Positions 1-8,573 of a DNA stretch of 64,000 nt are shown in pieces. Source of the DNA: CAZOZP01 sp964584325 (GTDB lineage: Bacteria; Bacteroidota; Ignavibacteria; Ignavibacteriales; Melioribacteraceae); NCBI GenBank assembly GCA_964584325.1, contig CAZOZP010000003.1, forward strand, positions 1-64,000. The letters are read 5' to 3'. The stretch's first letter is position 1. Each line of letters begins with the position of its first letter. Position numbers and translations under genes: made by a program. The notes below the pieces were generated by a model. It did not search any database. It saw nothing but the letters and a program-made list of their open reading frames with translations, and was not told the origin of the DNA.

Positions 1-216
1 TTCTTTGCAATGGTATTCAGTGATAAAGATTTTCTAACGAATAATTTGGGTTAAAGAGGCTGTCTCAAAAAAAAAGTTAGTCATCCTGAGGAGCTTGCTT
101 TGTTTTATTTTATTTTCCAAAAGTCTTGATATCATTTTATATCCGTTTTTTGAAAAAATAATATCATTACTGTTTAAATACACATATTTTGCCGATTTCA
201 GGGATTCTATTCCTCA

Positions 217-384
217 TTATTTCCAACTTTCAGGGAATGGATGAAGAATAGTTCCTTCAGTTACAGCTTCGAATTCTACCGTAAATTCCTTAATCGACTC
301 GGGGTGCTTTCGTTGCACTATTTCAATGTATCTCCTCTCTTCAAGTATTTGTAACTTTTGTAATATATATTTAATGGAATTTTC
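217..384 (-). pseudogene. C-terminal remnant of an unknown gene
   Basis: A frame of 55 codons is open on the minus strand and ends with TAA at 217-219. It has no ATG and is closed upstream by an in-frame stop at 385-387. The predicted peptide (ending in EAVTEGTILHPFPESWK) has normal protein composition and a coherent ending, which suggests the tail of a truncated gene and not random sequence. I do not recognise the family. Confidence 0.3.
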
Positions 385-385
385 T

Positions 386-393
386 TAACTTTG
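386..393 (+). promoter_or_regulatory. TAnnTTTG-type -7 box upstream of aroE
   Basis: TAACTTTG lies 19 bases before the aroE ATG and matches the TAnnTTTG -7 element known from Bacteroidota. The nearest upstream TTTG (357-360) is 25 bases away, longer than the usual spacer of about 19-21, so the match is only partial. Confidence 0.3.
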
Positions 394-412
394 TCTTATT
401 ATTTTTCACATT

Positions 413-1297
413 ATGAGTGTCATGGAATATTCAAAAAAACTGAACAGTTCTACTGAAGTTATTGGTGTTATCGGACACCCGATTCGCCACAGCTTTTCTC
501 CGCTTATGCACAATACGGCATTTATTCTTACCGGATTGAATTATGTATATCTTGCATTCGATGTTCATTCAACTTACCTGAAAGCCGCACTTAAGTCTAT
601 GAATGCTCTTGGAATTAAAGGCTTCAATGTTACTGTACCTCATAAGGAAAAAATTTATCAGTATCTTGAGAATGTTTCGGACGAAGCCTCTGTAATAGGT
701 GCAGTAAATACAATTGTTAACGACGGCGGAAAACTTTTCGGATATAATACTGATGTTATGGGAATTATGGCTACGCTTGCTCCTTATAAAGATGAAATTG
801 CCGATTCGGAAGTAAGTGTTATCGGTGCCGGAGGCGCGGCAAGAAGCGTAATTTATACACTTATCCAGAATTTTAAGGTTGGAAAAATTAATCTTATAAA
901 TCGTACCGTACAAAGGACTGAAACACTGAGAGACTTTTTCAGTCAGAAAATGCATTTCGAATCTTTCGGAACTTATGAACTTTTTCCGCCTGATTTAACA
1001 AAGACTTTATCAGGATCGAAGCTTATAATTAATACAACATCAATCGGGATGAATCCGAATGCTGATGATTCTCCTACAACTATTGAAGAATCATTCAACG
1101 AAAATCAGATTGTTTTTGATGTTATTTACACTCCTCTGAAGACAAAGCTTCTTTCCATTGCCGAATCGAAGGGTGCAAGAACGATAAACGGTCTTACCAT
1201 GTTTGTTGAGCAAGGTGCAAAGGCTTTTGAATTGTGGACGGGACTGGAAATGCCTAAAGAACCGGTTTACGATACACTCCGAGCAAATATTATGTAA
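413..1297 (+). CDS. aroE: Shikimate dehydrogenase
   Basis: Cytoplasmic NADP-dependent enzyme that reduces 3-dehydroshikimate to shikimate in chorismate and aromatic amino acid synthesis. The substrate-binding N-terminal domain has GHPIRHSFSPLMHN (Ser27 and Ser29), NVTVPHK with catalytic Lys78, and NTD with catalytic Asp114. The Rossmann half has the glycine motif GAGGAAR near residue 138. The length of 294 aa is normal. A second in-frame ATG lies three codons downstream and could be the real start. The gene stands alone and converges on the GH97 gene with a shared terminator. Confidence 0.95.
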   Translation: MSVMEYSKKLNSSTEVIGVIGHPIRHSFSPLMHNTAFILTGLNYVYLAFDVHSTYLKAALKSMNALGIKGFNVTVPHKEKIYQYLENVSDEASVIGAVNTIVNDGGKLFGYNTDVMGIMATLAPYKDEIADSEVSVIGAGGAARSVIYTLIQNFKVGKINLINRTVQRTETLRDFFSQKMHFESFGTYELFPPDLTKTLSGSKLIINTTSIGMNPNADDSPTTIEESFNENQIVFDVIYTPLKTKLLSIAESKGARTINGLTMFVEQGAKAFELWTGLEMPKEPVYDTLRANIM

Positions 1298-1302
1298 AAA
1301 AA

Positions 1303-1337
1303 AATGTCCTTCCTGCTTAACCGGCCGGAAGGACATT
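1303..1337. terminator. Bidirectional terminator between aroE and the GH97 gene
   Basis: AATGTCCTTCC and GGAAGGACATT form a perfect 11-bp stem around a 13-nt loop. It has an A-rich run before it and a T-rich run after it, so it can end transcripts from both convergent genes. Confidence 0.8.
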
Positions 1338-1357
1338 CATAAATTTTTAGTTTAATC

Positions 1358-3475
1358 TTATTTTATTTCATCAATTCTTGCAGGTCTTAAACTTACTGCA
1401 GCTCCACCGCCTTCAGCTAATTTAATTTTCAGAACACTTTCTGAATTCACTCCCAATGTTCCTATTGTATATGACATCGGATTTTTCTCATAGTGTGCAT
1501 CCTCGCTATCTTTATATATTGTTGCAACATATCCTCTTTCTTTATCGAGGAATGTAAGAGGAATTTCTGCAGTTCTGGAATTTTCATCCGTTATTGCACC
1601 TATGAACCACTCCTCTTTTCCCTTGGCTTTTCGTGCAATTGTTATATAATCGCCCGGTTCGGCTTCAATTATTTTTGTGTCGTCCCAGTCTGCCGCAACA
1701 TCTTCAATGAATTTGAACGCATCGGGAAATCTCTCATAATTTTCAGGTAAATCCGCAGCCATCTGAAGCGGACTATAAAGCGTTACATACAATGCAAGCT
1801 GTTTTGCCAAAGTTGTATGAACTTGTTCTTTTTTCCCCTGCTGATAGTAATCCAATTTTATCTGAAAAATACCCGGAGTATAATCCATAGGACCGCCCAT
1901 AAGTCTTGTAAACGGCAGAATGGTTTCATGTTCCGGAGGATTGCCGGCACTCCACGCATTAAACTCGTTTCCTCTTGCGGCTTCGTTTGCTATCCAGTTC
2001 GGATATGTTCTGTGAACTCCTGTTGGTCTTACTGATTCGTGGGCATTAAGCATTATTCTGTTTTCGGCAAACTTTTCTGCCGTACGGGTAAAGTGTCTTA
2101 CCATCCAATGTCCGTCGTGATGTTCGCCTCTTGGTATTATTTTCTGGACATATCCTGTCTTTACTGCTCCATAACCGTTATCTTTCATAAATCTGAGGGC
2201 GGCATCGAAACATCTTTCGTAATTACTTACTGAAGCCGCTGTTTCGTGATGCATTATCATTTTTACACCCTTAGATTCGGCATATTTTCTTATTTCCTGA
2301 ACATCGAAATCAGGATAAGGTGTAACGAAGTCGAAAATATCCTCGCGAATAAAACTTCCCCAGTCTTCCCAGCCGATATTCCATCCTTCAACAAGAACCG
2401 CATCGAGCTTATGTTTTGCCGCGAAATCAATATATTGTTTAGTACGTTCGGTTGTTGCTCCGTGTCTTCCGTTGGGTTTAACTTCCTTCCAATTTATGTC
2501 TTTAAGATTTTTAATCGGGATATCGGCATAATTCCAAGATGATTTATTAACGTGCATTTCCCACCAGATTCCTACATATTTTACCGGCTTTATCCATTCA
2601 GTTTCTTCAATAACTGAAGGCTCATTCAGATTCAGAATGGTCTTCGATTCAAGTATCTCCGGAGCATTATCCGCAGCAATTACAGTTCTCCAGGGTGTCT
2701 GCGAAGGAGCTGTGAGATAAGCTTTGTTTCCGAGTGCATCAGGTGTAAGGTGAGATGAAAAGCTCAATGTTTTTTTATCAACATTCAACTGCATAACGGA
2801 AAAATCAGTGAGAGCCGCTTCGTGAATATTAATATAGATACCGTCAGTGGATTTCATCATTAAAGGCGTTTGAACAACTATTTGATCTTTAACCGTTTTA
2901 TATGACAGGCCGGCATAATCGCGCGATTTTTTCGCTTCTATTTCAGATACCTTGCCTGTGGTATATGAATACTCGTTTGTATCATAGTCCCCCGGCATCC
3001 AGAAAGCCGTATGATCTCCGGCAAGGCGGAATTCGGAGTATTCATCAAGCACAATAATATTCCGCAAATCTTTTTGTTCAGGGAATTCATACCGAAATCC
3101 GAGTCCGTCGTTAAAAACTCTGAACCTTACAACAATCATTTTATTTGAATTGTTTTTTAATGTAACAGCTAATTCCTTGTAATTATTTCTTATTTCCTTC
3201 ACTTCCCCTAAAACAGGTTCCCAGGTTTCATCAAAAGAAGAAGTATCTGTTTTAACCAGTTCCAGATTAGAAGTAAATTCTGTTTCAGTAAGTTTAATAC
3301 CGAGGCTGGATGGTTTTATAACATCGCGACCGTTTAGCGAAAAACCGTAAACAGCCTTGCCTTCGGAATTCAAAGAGAACACAAGCGTTCTTGATCCGTC
3401 CGGCGAATTAACTTTTATCTCTGCGGCTGAAAGCAGAGTAGTTAAGGCGATAATGATTGCAGCTATAGTTTTCAT
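1358..3475 (-). CDS. Glycoside hydrolase family 97 (SusB-type alpha-glucosidase), exported
   Basis: Predicted periplasmic or outer-membrane alpha-glucan/oligosaccharide hydrolase of family GH97. Residues 1-18 form a signal peptide. An N-terminal beta-sandwich (to about 290) precedes a TIM barrel (about 300-600) with WWEMHVN, VLVEGWNIGWEDW and HHETAASVSNYE. Glu411, Glu480 (AHES) and Glu504 (GNEFNAW) keep the 69- and 24-residue spacing that I recall for catalytic or calcium-binding Glu439/508/532 of the inverting enzyme SusB. An inverting mechanism is therefore likely, which is an inference. At 705 aa it is close to family length. No susC/susD partner is visible next to it. Confidence 0.88.
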   Translation of the reverse strand: MKTIAAIIIALTTLLSAAEIKVNSPDGSRTLVFSLNSEGKAVYGFSLNGRDVIKPSSLGIKLTETEFTSNLELVKTDTSSFDETWEPVLGEVKEIRNNYKELAVTLKNNSNKMIVVRFRVFNDGLGFRYEFPEQKDLRNIIVLDEYSEFRLAGDHTAFWMPGDYDTNEYSYTTGKVSEIEAKKSRDYAGLSYKTVKDQIVVQTPLMMKSTDGIYINIHEAALTDFSVMQLNVDKKTLSFSSHLTPDALGNKAYLTAPSQTPWRTVIAADNAPEILESKTILNLNEPSVIEETEWIKPVKYVGIWWEMHVNKSSWNYADIPIKNLKDINWKEVKPNGRHGATTERTKQYIDFAAKHKLDAVLVEGWNIGWEDWGSFIREDIFDFVTPYPDFDVQEIRKYAESKGVKMIMHHETAASVSNYERCFDAALRFMKDNGYGAVKTGYVQKIIPRGEHHDGHWMVRHFTRTAEKFAENRIMLNAHESVRPTGVHRTYPNWIANEAARGNEFNAWSAGNPPEHETILPFTRLMGGPMDYTPGIFQIKLDYYQQGKKEQVHTTLAKQLALYVTLYSPLQMAADLPENYERFPDAFKFIEDVAADWDDTKIIEAEPGDYITIARKAKGKEEWFIGAITDENSRTAEIPLTFLDKERGYVATIYKDSEDAHYEKNPMSYTIGTLGVNSESVLKIKLAEGGGAAVSLRPARIDEIK

Positions 3476-3500
3476 ATCAATCCCTTTTTTATTATGGAAG

Positions 3501-3527
3501 CCGGCACCGCTTTTATTGCGGCGCCGG
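3501..3527 (-). terminator. GC-rich hairpin downstream of valS
   Basis: CCGGCGCCGC...GCGGTGCCGG forms a 10-bp stem with a 7-nt AATAAAA loop when read on the minus strand, with one G-U pair. The same pair would be an A-C mismatch on the plus strand, so it is built for leftward RNA. No U-run follows, so it may be a weak terminator or a processing stem between valS and the GH97 gene. Confidence 0.45.
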
Positions 3528-3541
3528 ATTAATTTCGGATA

Positions 3542-6163
3542 CTATGATATATCGGAGAGAATTTCCTTAAGTTTAACAACAGCAGATTCCCAATCGGCTT
3601 TCTTAATTCTTTCTTTTTCAACAACATCAGCCGGAGCATTATTCACAAATTTTTCATTTGATAATTTTCCGTTTACCGACTTAAGAAGTCCCCCGATCCT
3701 CTGAATTTCTTTTTCCACCCTTACTCTTTCCACTTCAAGATCTATTATTCCTTCAAGAGGTATGAATATCTCTGCATTTTTTACCAAAGCAGATGCACTT
3801 CCTTTAGGCTTCACTATATCCGAACCGAATTCAAGATTGTCTATTCTTCCGAGCGATTTAATGAATCCCGTTTGTGTTTCAGTAAGTTTATCGGTTTTAA
3901 TCAAAACTCTGAGATTTCTTGAAGGAGGAATATTCATTTCGCCTCTTACATTCCTTACGGCAGTAATGATATTCTGAGTAAAGTCTATTTCAGCCTCAGC
4001 TTCCGGATTTATAAGAGATTCATTCACTTCGGGGAAATCGGAAGTCGATATACTTTCACCGGCTTTTCGCTCAAACATAAGGTGGTAAATTTCTTCAGTT
4101 ATAAAAGGCATAAAAGGATGAAGCATTTTCAGCATATCTTCAAACAGCTTTGTGGCAGTAGTTATAACAGCGGATTTAATCTCCGGATTATCGGAATAAA
4201 GCCTGTTTTTTGATAATTCGATATACCAGTCGCAGAAATCATTCCATATAAATCCGTATATTATTTTTGCCGCGCCGGTAACATCAAATCTGTCCATAGC
4301 AGTATTCATTTCCCTGAGTGCGTTCTGGAATTTTGATACAATCCATTTATCGCTGAAATCCGAATGTTTAACGGCCAATTCTTCGTTGATTTCCACACCC
4401 TGAGCGTTCATCATCAGGAATCTTGCAGCGTTCCACAGCTTGTTGGCAAAGTTTCTGCCGAATTCGCATTTGTCGGTGCTGAAAAGCACATCCTGTCCGA
4501 GCGGAGCTGTATAATTTATCGTAAATCTCATAGCATCAGCACCGTAATCTCTGATAATATCAAGAGGATCCGGCGAGTTGCCTAAAGATTTACTCATTTT
4601 TCTTCCCTGCTCATCCCGAATTATGCTGGTAAAGTAAACATCTTTGAAAGGAATTTGATTTTTGAAATGCATTCCTGCCATTATCATTCTTGCCACCCAG
4701 AAGAAAATTATATCCGGTGCGGTTACAAGAAGGTCGGTAGGATAATAATAATCTCTGTCCTCATCTGTCTCGAAAACATCCTGTGCCCAAAGCCAGCTCG
4801 AAGCCCAGGTATCAAGCACATCATTTTCCTGTTCCCAATTATCTGCATCTGCAGGCGGATATACCTCACAATATATTTCGCCGGTGGTCTTATGATACCA
4901 GACAGGTATCCTGTGACCCCACCAAAGCTGTCTGGAAATACACCAATCGCGAATATTTTCCATCCAGTGTTCATAAGTCTTAACCCAGTGTTTAGGATGA
5001 AAATTAATTCTTCCGTCCCTTACCGCTTCTAAGGCAGGTTTAATGATTTCATCCATTTTCATAAACCACTGCTCTGAGATGTATGGTTCAATAGGTACAC
5101 CGCCTCTTTCAGAATAGCCCACCTTATTAGTGTAGTCTTCAGTTTTCAGGAGCAATCCAAGACCTTCCAAAACAGATACAACTTTTTTCCGCAGAATAAA
5201 TCTGTCCAAACCGCGGAATTCTTCAGGAACTTTATCATTTGCCGTAGCATCTTCGTGGAAAATATTTATCATTTCCAGTTTATGCCTCAGAGCCATTTCA
5301 TAGTCGTTTATATCGTGTGCCGGTGTAACCTTAACTGCGCCTGTTCCGAATTCCATATCCACATATTCATCGGCAAAAATCGGAATTACTCTGTTTACTA
5401 TAGGAAGAATAACCGATTTCCCGATTAAGTGTGAATATCTTTTATCATTAGGATTAACCGCAACGCCTGTATCTCCGAGCATTGTTTCAGGTCTTGTAGT
5501 TGCAACAACAAGAAAATCGCCGGAATCCTTAACCGGATACTTAAAATGCCAGAGACTTCCCTGAACTGTGCGGTAGATAACCTCTTCATCAGAGATTGCG
5601 GATTTTGAAGCCGGACACCAGTTCACCATACGGTATCCTTTATAGATCAATCCCTCTTTGTAAAGAGCAACAAAAGCCTCAATAACTTTCTTATAGTAAT
5701 GGTCATCCATAGTAAAGCGAGTACGTTCCCAGTCGCAGCTTACCCCAAGCTTTCTAAGCTGGCGGATAATTATTCCGCCGTATTTTTCCTTCCACTCATG
5801 GCAGTGTTTCAGAAACTCTTCGCGGCCAATCTGATATTTATCTACCCCGGAATCCTTAAGCATTCTGATAACCTTTGCTTCTGTGGCAATCGATGCGTGG
5901 TCAGTTCCGGGCACCCAGCATGCATTAAATCCCTTCATTCTCTTGTAGCGAATATATACATCCTGTATAGTGTTGTTCAGGATATGTCCCATATGCAGTA
6001 TTCCGGTAATATTCGGCGGTGGAATAACGATTGTGTAAGGTGTTTTTGAATCATCTTTCACAGAGTGGTAAAGTCTGTTATCTTCCCAGTATTTGTACCA
6101 TTTATCTTCTGTTTCAGACGGATTGTAAGCTTTTGGGATTTCTTGGAGTGTTCTGACCTGCAT
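3542..6163 (-). CDS. valS: Valine--tRNA ligase
   Basis: Class Ia aminoacyl-tRNA synthetase that charges tRNA-Val. PPPNITGILHMGH gives the HIGH motif (HMGH at residues 57-60). GRKMSKSLGNSPDPLD gives KMSKS. The connective editing domain lies between, with TTRPETMLGDT and the HDIND loop. The C-terminal coiled coil ends the protein (VERVRVEKEIQRIGGLLKSVNGKL). I place the start at the Met in MQVRTLQEIPKAYNP (6163). Sixteen more codons are open upstream but overlap a promoter-like box and are not conserved-looking. No Shine-Dalgarno sequence is obvious. Length is normal at 873 aa. Confidence 0.95.
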   Translation of the reverse strand: MQVRTLQEIPKAYNPSETEDKWYKYWEDNRLYHSVKDDSKTPYTIVIPPPNITGILHMGHILNNTIQDVYIRYKRMKGFNACWVPGTDHASIATEAKVIRMLKDSGVDKYQIGREEFLKHCHEWKEKYGGIIIRQLRKLGVSCDWERTRFTMDDHYYKKVIEAFVALYKEGLIYKGYRMVNWCPASKSAISDEEVIYRTVQGSLWHFKYPVKDSGDFLVVATTRPETMLGDTGVAVNPNDKRYSHLIGKSVILPIVNRVIPIFADEYVDMEFGTGAVKVTPAHDINDYEMALRHKLEMINIFHEDATANDKVPEEFRGLDRFILRKKVVSVLEGLGLLLKTEDYTNKVGYSERGGVPIEPYISEQWFMKMDEIIKPALEAVRDGRINFHPKHWVKTYEHWMENIRDWCISRQLWWGHRIPVWYHKTTGEIYCEVYPPADADNWEQENDVLDTWASSWLWAQDVFETDEDRDYYYPTDLLVTAPDIIFFWVARMIMAGMHFKNQIPFKDVYFTSIIRDEQGRKMSKSLGNSPDPLDIIRDYGADAMRFTINYTAPLGQDVLFSTDKCEFGRNFANKLWNAARFLMMNAQGVEINEELAVKHSDFSDKWIVSKFQNALREMNTAMDRFDVTGAAKIIYGFIWNDFCDWYIELSKNRLYSDNPEIKSAVITTATKLFEDMLKMLHPFMPFITEEIYHLMFERKAGESISTSDFPEVNESLINPEAEAEIDFTQNIITAVRNVRGEMNIPPSRNLRVLIKTDKLTETQTGFIKSLGRIDNLEFGSDIVKPKGSASALVKNAEIFIPLEGIIDLEVERVRVEKEIQRIGGLLKSVNGKLSNEKFVNNAPADVVEKERIKKADWESAVVKLKEILSDIS

Positions 6164-6192
6164 AGTGTGTCCGATTGTTTTAATATTGATTG

Positions 6193-6200
6193 CAAATATA
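6193..6200 (-). promoter_or_regulatory. TAnnTTTG-type -7 box upstream of valS
   Basis: TATATTTG on the minus strand, 29 bases upstream of the chosen valS ATG, fits the Bacteroidota -7 element. A CTTT lies 20 bases further upstream in place of the ideal TTTG. This supports the shorter valS start. Confidence 0.35.
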
Positions 6201-6349
6201 AGGATTTTCAATTCTTTATTAAAGAACTCTATGCAGAAAGCAGGTTAATGATGACGGAAGATTTTTTTTGTAAAGAGAAACAGCGTGACGGGAGGAAATG
6301 ACGGGGGGAAGTAATAGAGTGATCGGATACCAGAGGTATTATGTTTTGT

Positions 6350-6840
6350 TAGTTTCCATTTCCTTGCGTGAAGTTTCCATTTCCTTGCGTGAAGTTTTCA
6401 TTTCCCTGCGTGAAGTTTTCATTTCCCTGCGTGAAGTTTTCATTTCCCTGCGTGAAGTTTCCATTTCCCTGCGTGAAGTTTCCATTTCCCTGCGTNNNNN
6501 NNNNNNNNNNNNNNNNNNNNNNNNNNNNNNNNNNNNNNNNNNNNNNNNNNNNNNNNNNNNNNNNNNNNNNNNNNNNNNNNNNNNNNNNNNNNNNNAGTTT
6601 CCATTTCCCTGCGTGAAGTTTCCATTTCCCTGCGTGAAGTTTCCATTTCCCTGCGTGAAGTTTCCATTTCCTTGCGTGAAGTTTCCATTTCCTTGCGTGA
6701 ACTTTACATTTCCGTGCGTGAACTTTATATTTCCGTGCGTGAACTTTATATTTCCGTGCGTGAATTTTATATTTCCGTGCGTGAATTTTATATTTCCGTG
6801 CGTGAACTTTATATTTCCGTGCGTGAACTTTATATTTCTA
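6350..6840. repeat. 21-bp minisatellite interrupted by an assembly gap
   Basis: Tandem 21-bp units of the type GAAGTTTYCATTTCCYTGCGT run from about 6350 to 6840. Bases 6496-6595 are exactly 100 N, so the true copy number is unknown. About 7 units lie left of the gap and 11-12 right of it. Units drift along the array: TTCCTTGCGT, then TTCCCTGCGT, then a right-hand block with CTTTATATTTCCGTGCGT. Because 21 is a multiple of 3, several frames stay open on both strands (7-residue repeats such as VSISLRE or GNIKFTH). These frames lack a convincing start or domain and I do not call them genes. Confidence 0.85.
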
Positions 6841-6973
6841 AGCGCGCACACTTCATTTCTAAGTAATCATTTGACAATGTGGCAGAATCACGAGGCATTA
6901 TTGTATTGTTTGATAGAATTTCTAAGCGATTAGTTGATAAAGCGAGAAGGATACTGAGAGACATTGTTTTTTG

Positions 6974-7000
6974 TAGATACGTTGCACTGCAACGTATCTA
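6974..7000. repeat. REP-like palindrome
   Basis: TAGATACGTTGCA and TGCAACGTATCTA form a perfect 13-bp stem around one base. The core GTTGCACTGCAA recurs inside the decayed RAYT gene at about 40101-40125. This resembles REP palindromes that RAYT transposases mobilise. Confidence 0.6.
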
Positions 7001-7002
7001 TA

Positions 7003-7038
7003 TTTTATCAAGGAAATAATTGCATCGGCGTCAGCACC
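7003..7038 (+). repeat. 36-bp dispersed repeat, copy 1
   Basis: The segment containing AATTGCATCGGCGTCAGCAC matches 39801-39836 at 33 of 36 positions. Both copies sit beside REP-like palindromes, so I read them as parts of the same mobile cassette type. Confidence 0.6.
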
Positions 7039-7264
7039 TATTTCCCGGAAAACTTGAAGTATGTAAGGTAAAAAGGCAAAAGCTCATACTAAGATACGTC
7101 CATTGCGACTGCTACAGTTTCTTCGAGTGTTTTCAGACTTTCAAAAACTAAATATTATTGGATTTATGCCGGCATGAGCATTACGGTTTCGTATATGCGC
7201 TGTATTCCTATATAGCGCTTGAAACAGACACATAGACGCATATCATTGGCGTTACATTATTTTA

Positions 7265-8392
7265 TTATCGATATTTTTGGTTTAATTGGTCTGCCACCCA
7301 ATTTAAACTTTCGTTACTCTCGTCTGTTAGAACTACTTGAAACCTTGCTCCGAAGTTATTTTTGTCTTGAAAAGTTCCCACAAGAATATTTTTTTTATCA
7401 TAAGTCTTTACAGCAAAACCAATACCTTTTATTGCTTGTTGACCATCATAAGATAAAGACCAGCTAGTTTTTATCCACTTGTTTTCTCTCCAAACCTTTT
7501 CAACAAATTCTTTAAAACCAATTGGATAATGATCGTCTCTAAAAGTAGGTTCTTTTCGTTCATTTTCACTAAGTGGTTTAAGATTTACTGCTTTAGGATA
7601 ACGAAGTCTAAACGATGTCAAATAAAGCTGCCCTATTGCGTTGAGTTCAAATACAGATTCATTTTCTATCTCAATTTCGTTTAGGAATACTCTTAATTTT
7701 TCGTCAAAGTCTTTGATCTCACTTTTTGCATAAGATTTACCACGTTCAAAATCGGTTAAAATATCAGAATTACGTCCAAGTATATCATAATCCAAAGAAA
7801 TTGGCAATGGCGGAAAATCAATGATTTCAGAAAATCTTTCGTGTTTATAGTAAACAGGAATGTCCAATGCTTGTCCAAGCAATACTGCAACGGCAATTTG
7901 CGCCTTGTATCCTCCAGTTGCATCTATTGCTATTATGTCTCTTCCAAATCGTTGGATAAAATCACCTAAAGTTCTTACAAGGTTTCTAAGTCCATGAACT
8001 TTAAATTTCTTAGGCTCGGTATCTTGAAGTTGCTCAATAACTTTAAATTCAACTTGTTGTAAATTTAAGTCTTTTCTACCTTCAAAATATTTTTTCAGAA
8101 CATAACCTGTATTTTTGCCAGCTTCTGTGTCAGATACCAGCAAAACAAGATTGTTGAGTTCAATCCAATTTTTCTTCTTTGCTTCTTCTATCGTGTTAAT
8201 CTCTGCTCCACAAATCCGGCTACTAGGTTTTACTTTCAATAATTCTTTGGACAATTCATTCCAATTACTTTCGTCATATTTATTTTTTATACTTTCCCAA
8301 TTTTCGGGGCGTTGATCAGTACTATTGGAAAGATGTTTTAGATTGCTTTCAAAAAGACTTGTTCCTACCGTACAAATTAATGTGTTTATCAT
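7265..8392 (-). CDS. Orphan CARF-domain protein (APE2256/Csm6-like)
   Basis: The N-terminal half looks like a CRISPR-associated Rossmann fold that binds cyclic oligoadenylate in type III systems. It has LICTVGTSLF at residues 5-14, LVLLVSDTEAGKNTG at 82-96 and the hallmark DATGGYKAQIA at 157-167. The C-terminal part (about 230-375) is a separate alpha/beta region. It has no HEPN RxxxxH motif; a RelE/BECR-type RNase is possible but unproven. ATG at 8392 follows GAGGAA at a good distance and drops 23 weak upstream codons. No CRISPR array or cas gene is visible in the window. It lies 181 bp downstream of the restriction endonuclease, same strand. Confidence 0.7.
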   Translation of the reverse strand: MINTLICTVGTSLFESNLKHLSNSTDQRPENWESIKNKYDESNWNELSKELLKVKPSSRICGAEINTIEEAKKKNWIELNNLVLLVSDTEAGKNTGYVLKKYFEGRKDLNLQQVEFKVIEQLQDTEPKKFKVHGLRNLVRTLGDFIQRFGRDIIAIDATGGYKAQIAVAVLLGQALDIPVYYKHERFSEIIDFPPLPISLDYDILGRNSDILTDFERGKSYAKSEIKDFDEKLRVFLNEIEIENESVFELNAIGQLYLTSFRLRYPKAVNLKPLSENERKEPTFRDDHYPIGFKEFVEKVWRENKWIKTSWSLSYDGQQAIKGIGFAVKTYDKKNILVGTFQDKNNFGARFQVVLTDESNESLNWVADQLNQKYR

Positions 8393-8479
8393 TTTGTGTT
8401 CCTCGTTGTTAAAATAATGTCTAACAATTAAGTAAATAAAAAGTTCTGCATTTCGAAGCACTTTCCTGTCAAGTTACAA

Positions 8480-8560
8480 CTACTTTTAATAATACGAGCT
8501 ATGCCGCTCGATAACGAACCGGCTGACAAAAGTTTTATATTTGATGTTAGCGGCTTGGCT
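8480..8560 (-). other. Possible attC-like inverted repeat
   Basis: Between the endonuclease and the CARF gene the minus strand reads GCCGCTAAC...GTTATCGAGCGGC. GCCGCT pairs with AGCGGC and AAC with GTT, leaving an ATCG bulge, about 30 bases apart. An inner CAAA...TTTG can pair too. This is reminiscent of integron attC sites (RYYYAAC...GTTRRRY), but the GTTATCG box is one base off the complement of CGCTAAC. Treat as tentative. Confidence 0.25.
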
Positions 8561-8573
8561 TCTTGTCTTTTCT

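Larger units (their letters stand above)
1..412. other. Intergenic region with possible mobile-element debris
   Basis: No intact gene is visible. Around 57-76 there is GAGGCTGTCTCAAAA, which resembles termini of IS1182-type elements, followed by GTCATCCTGAGGAGC, a motif common in bacterial intergenic repeats. Both readings are from memory. Positions 217-384 hold a gene remnant on the minus strand, listed separately. The last 30 bases before 413 carry the likely aroE promoter. Confidence 0.35.
6841..7264. other. Gene-free stretch with a REP-like palindrome and a repeated segment
   Basis: No gene is supported here. It holds a perfect 27-base palindrome at 6974-7000 and, directly after it, a segment at 7003-7038 that recurs at 39801-39836 with 33 of 36 bases identical. 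The rest (7040-7264) looks like decayed sequence with several small inverted repeats (for example GCGCT...AGCGC near 7198-7219). Confidence 0.5.

Noticed and set aside
6350..6840. Could the repeat array be a CRISPR array?
   Set aside because: Units are contiguous 21-bp tandem copies without unique spacers.
6298..6933. Open frames of 170-211 codons on both strands across the minisatellite
   Set aside because: They are by-products of a 21-bp repeat unit (divisible by 3), include 100 N, and lack a ribosome site or domain.
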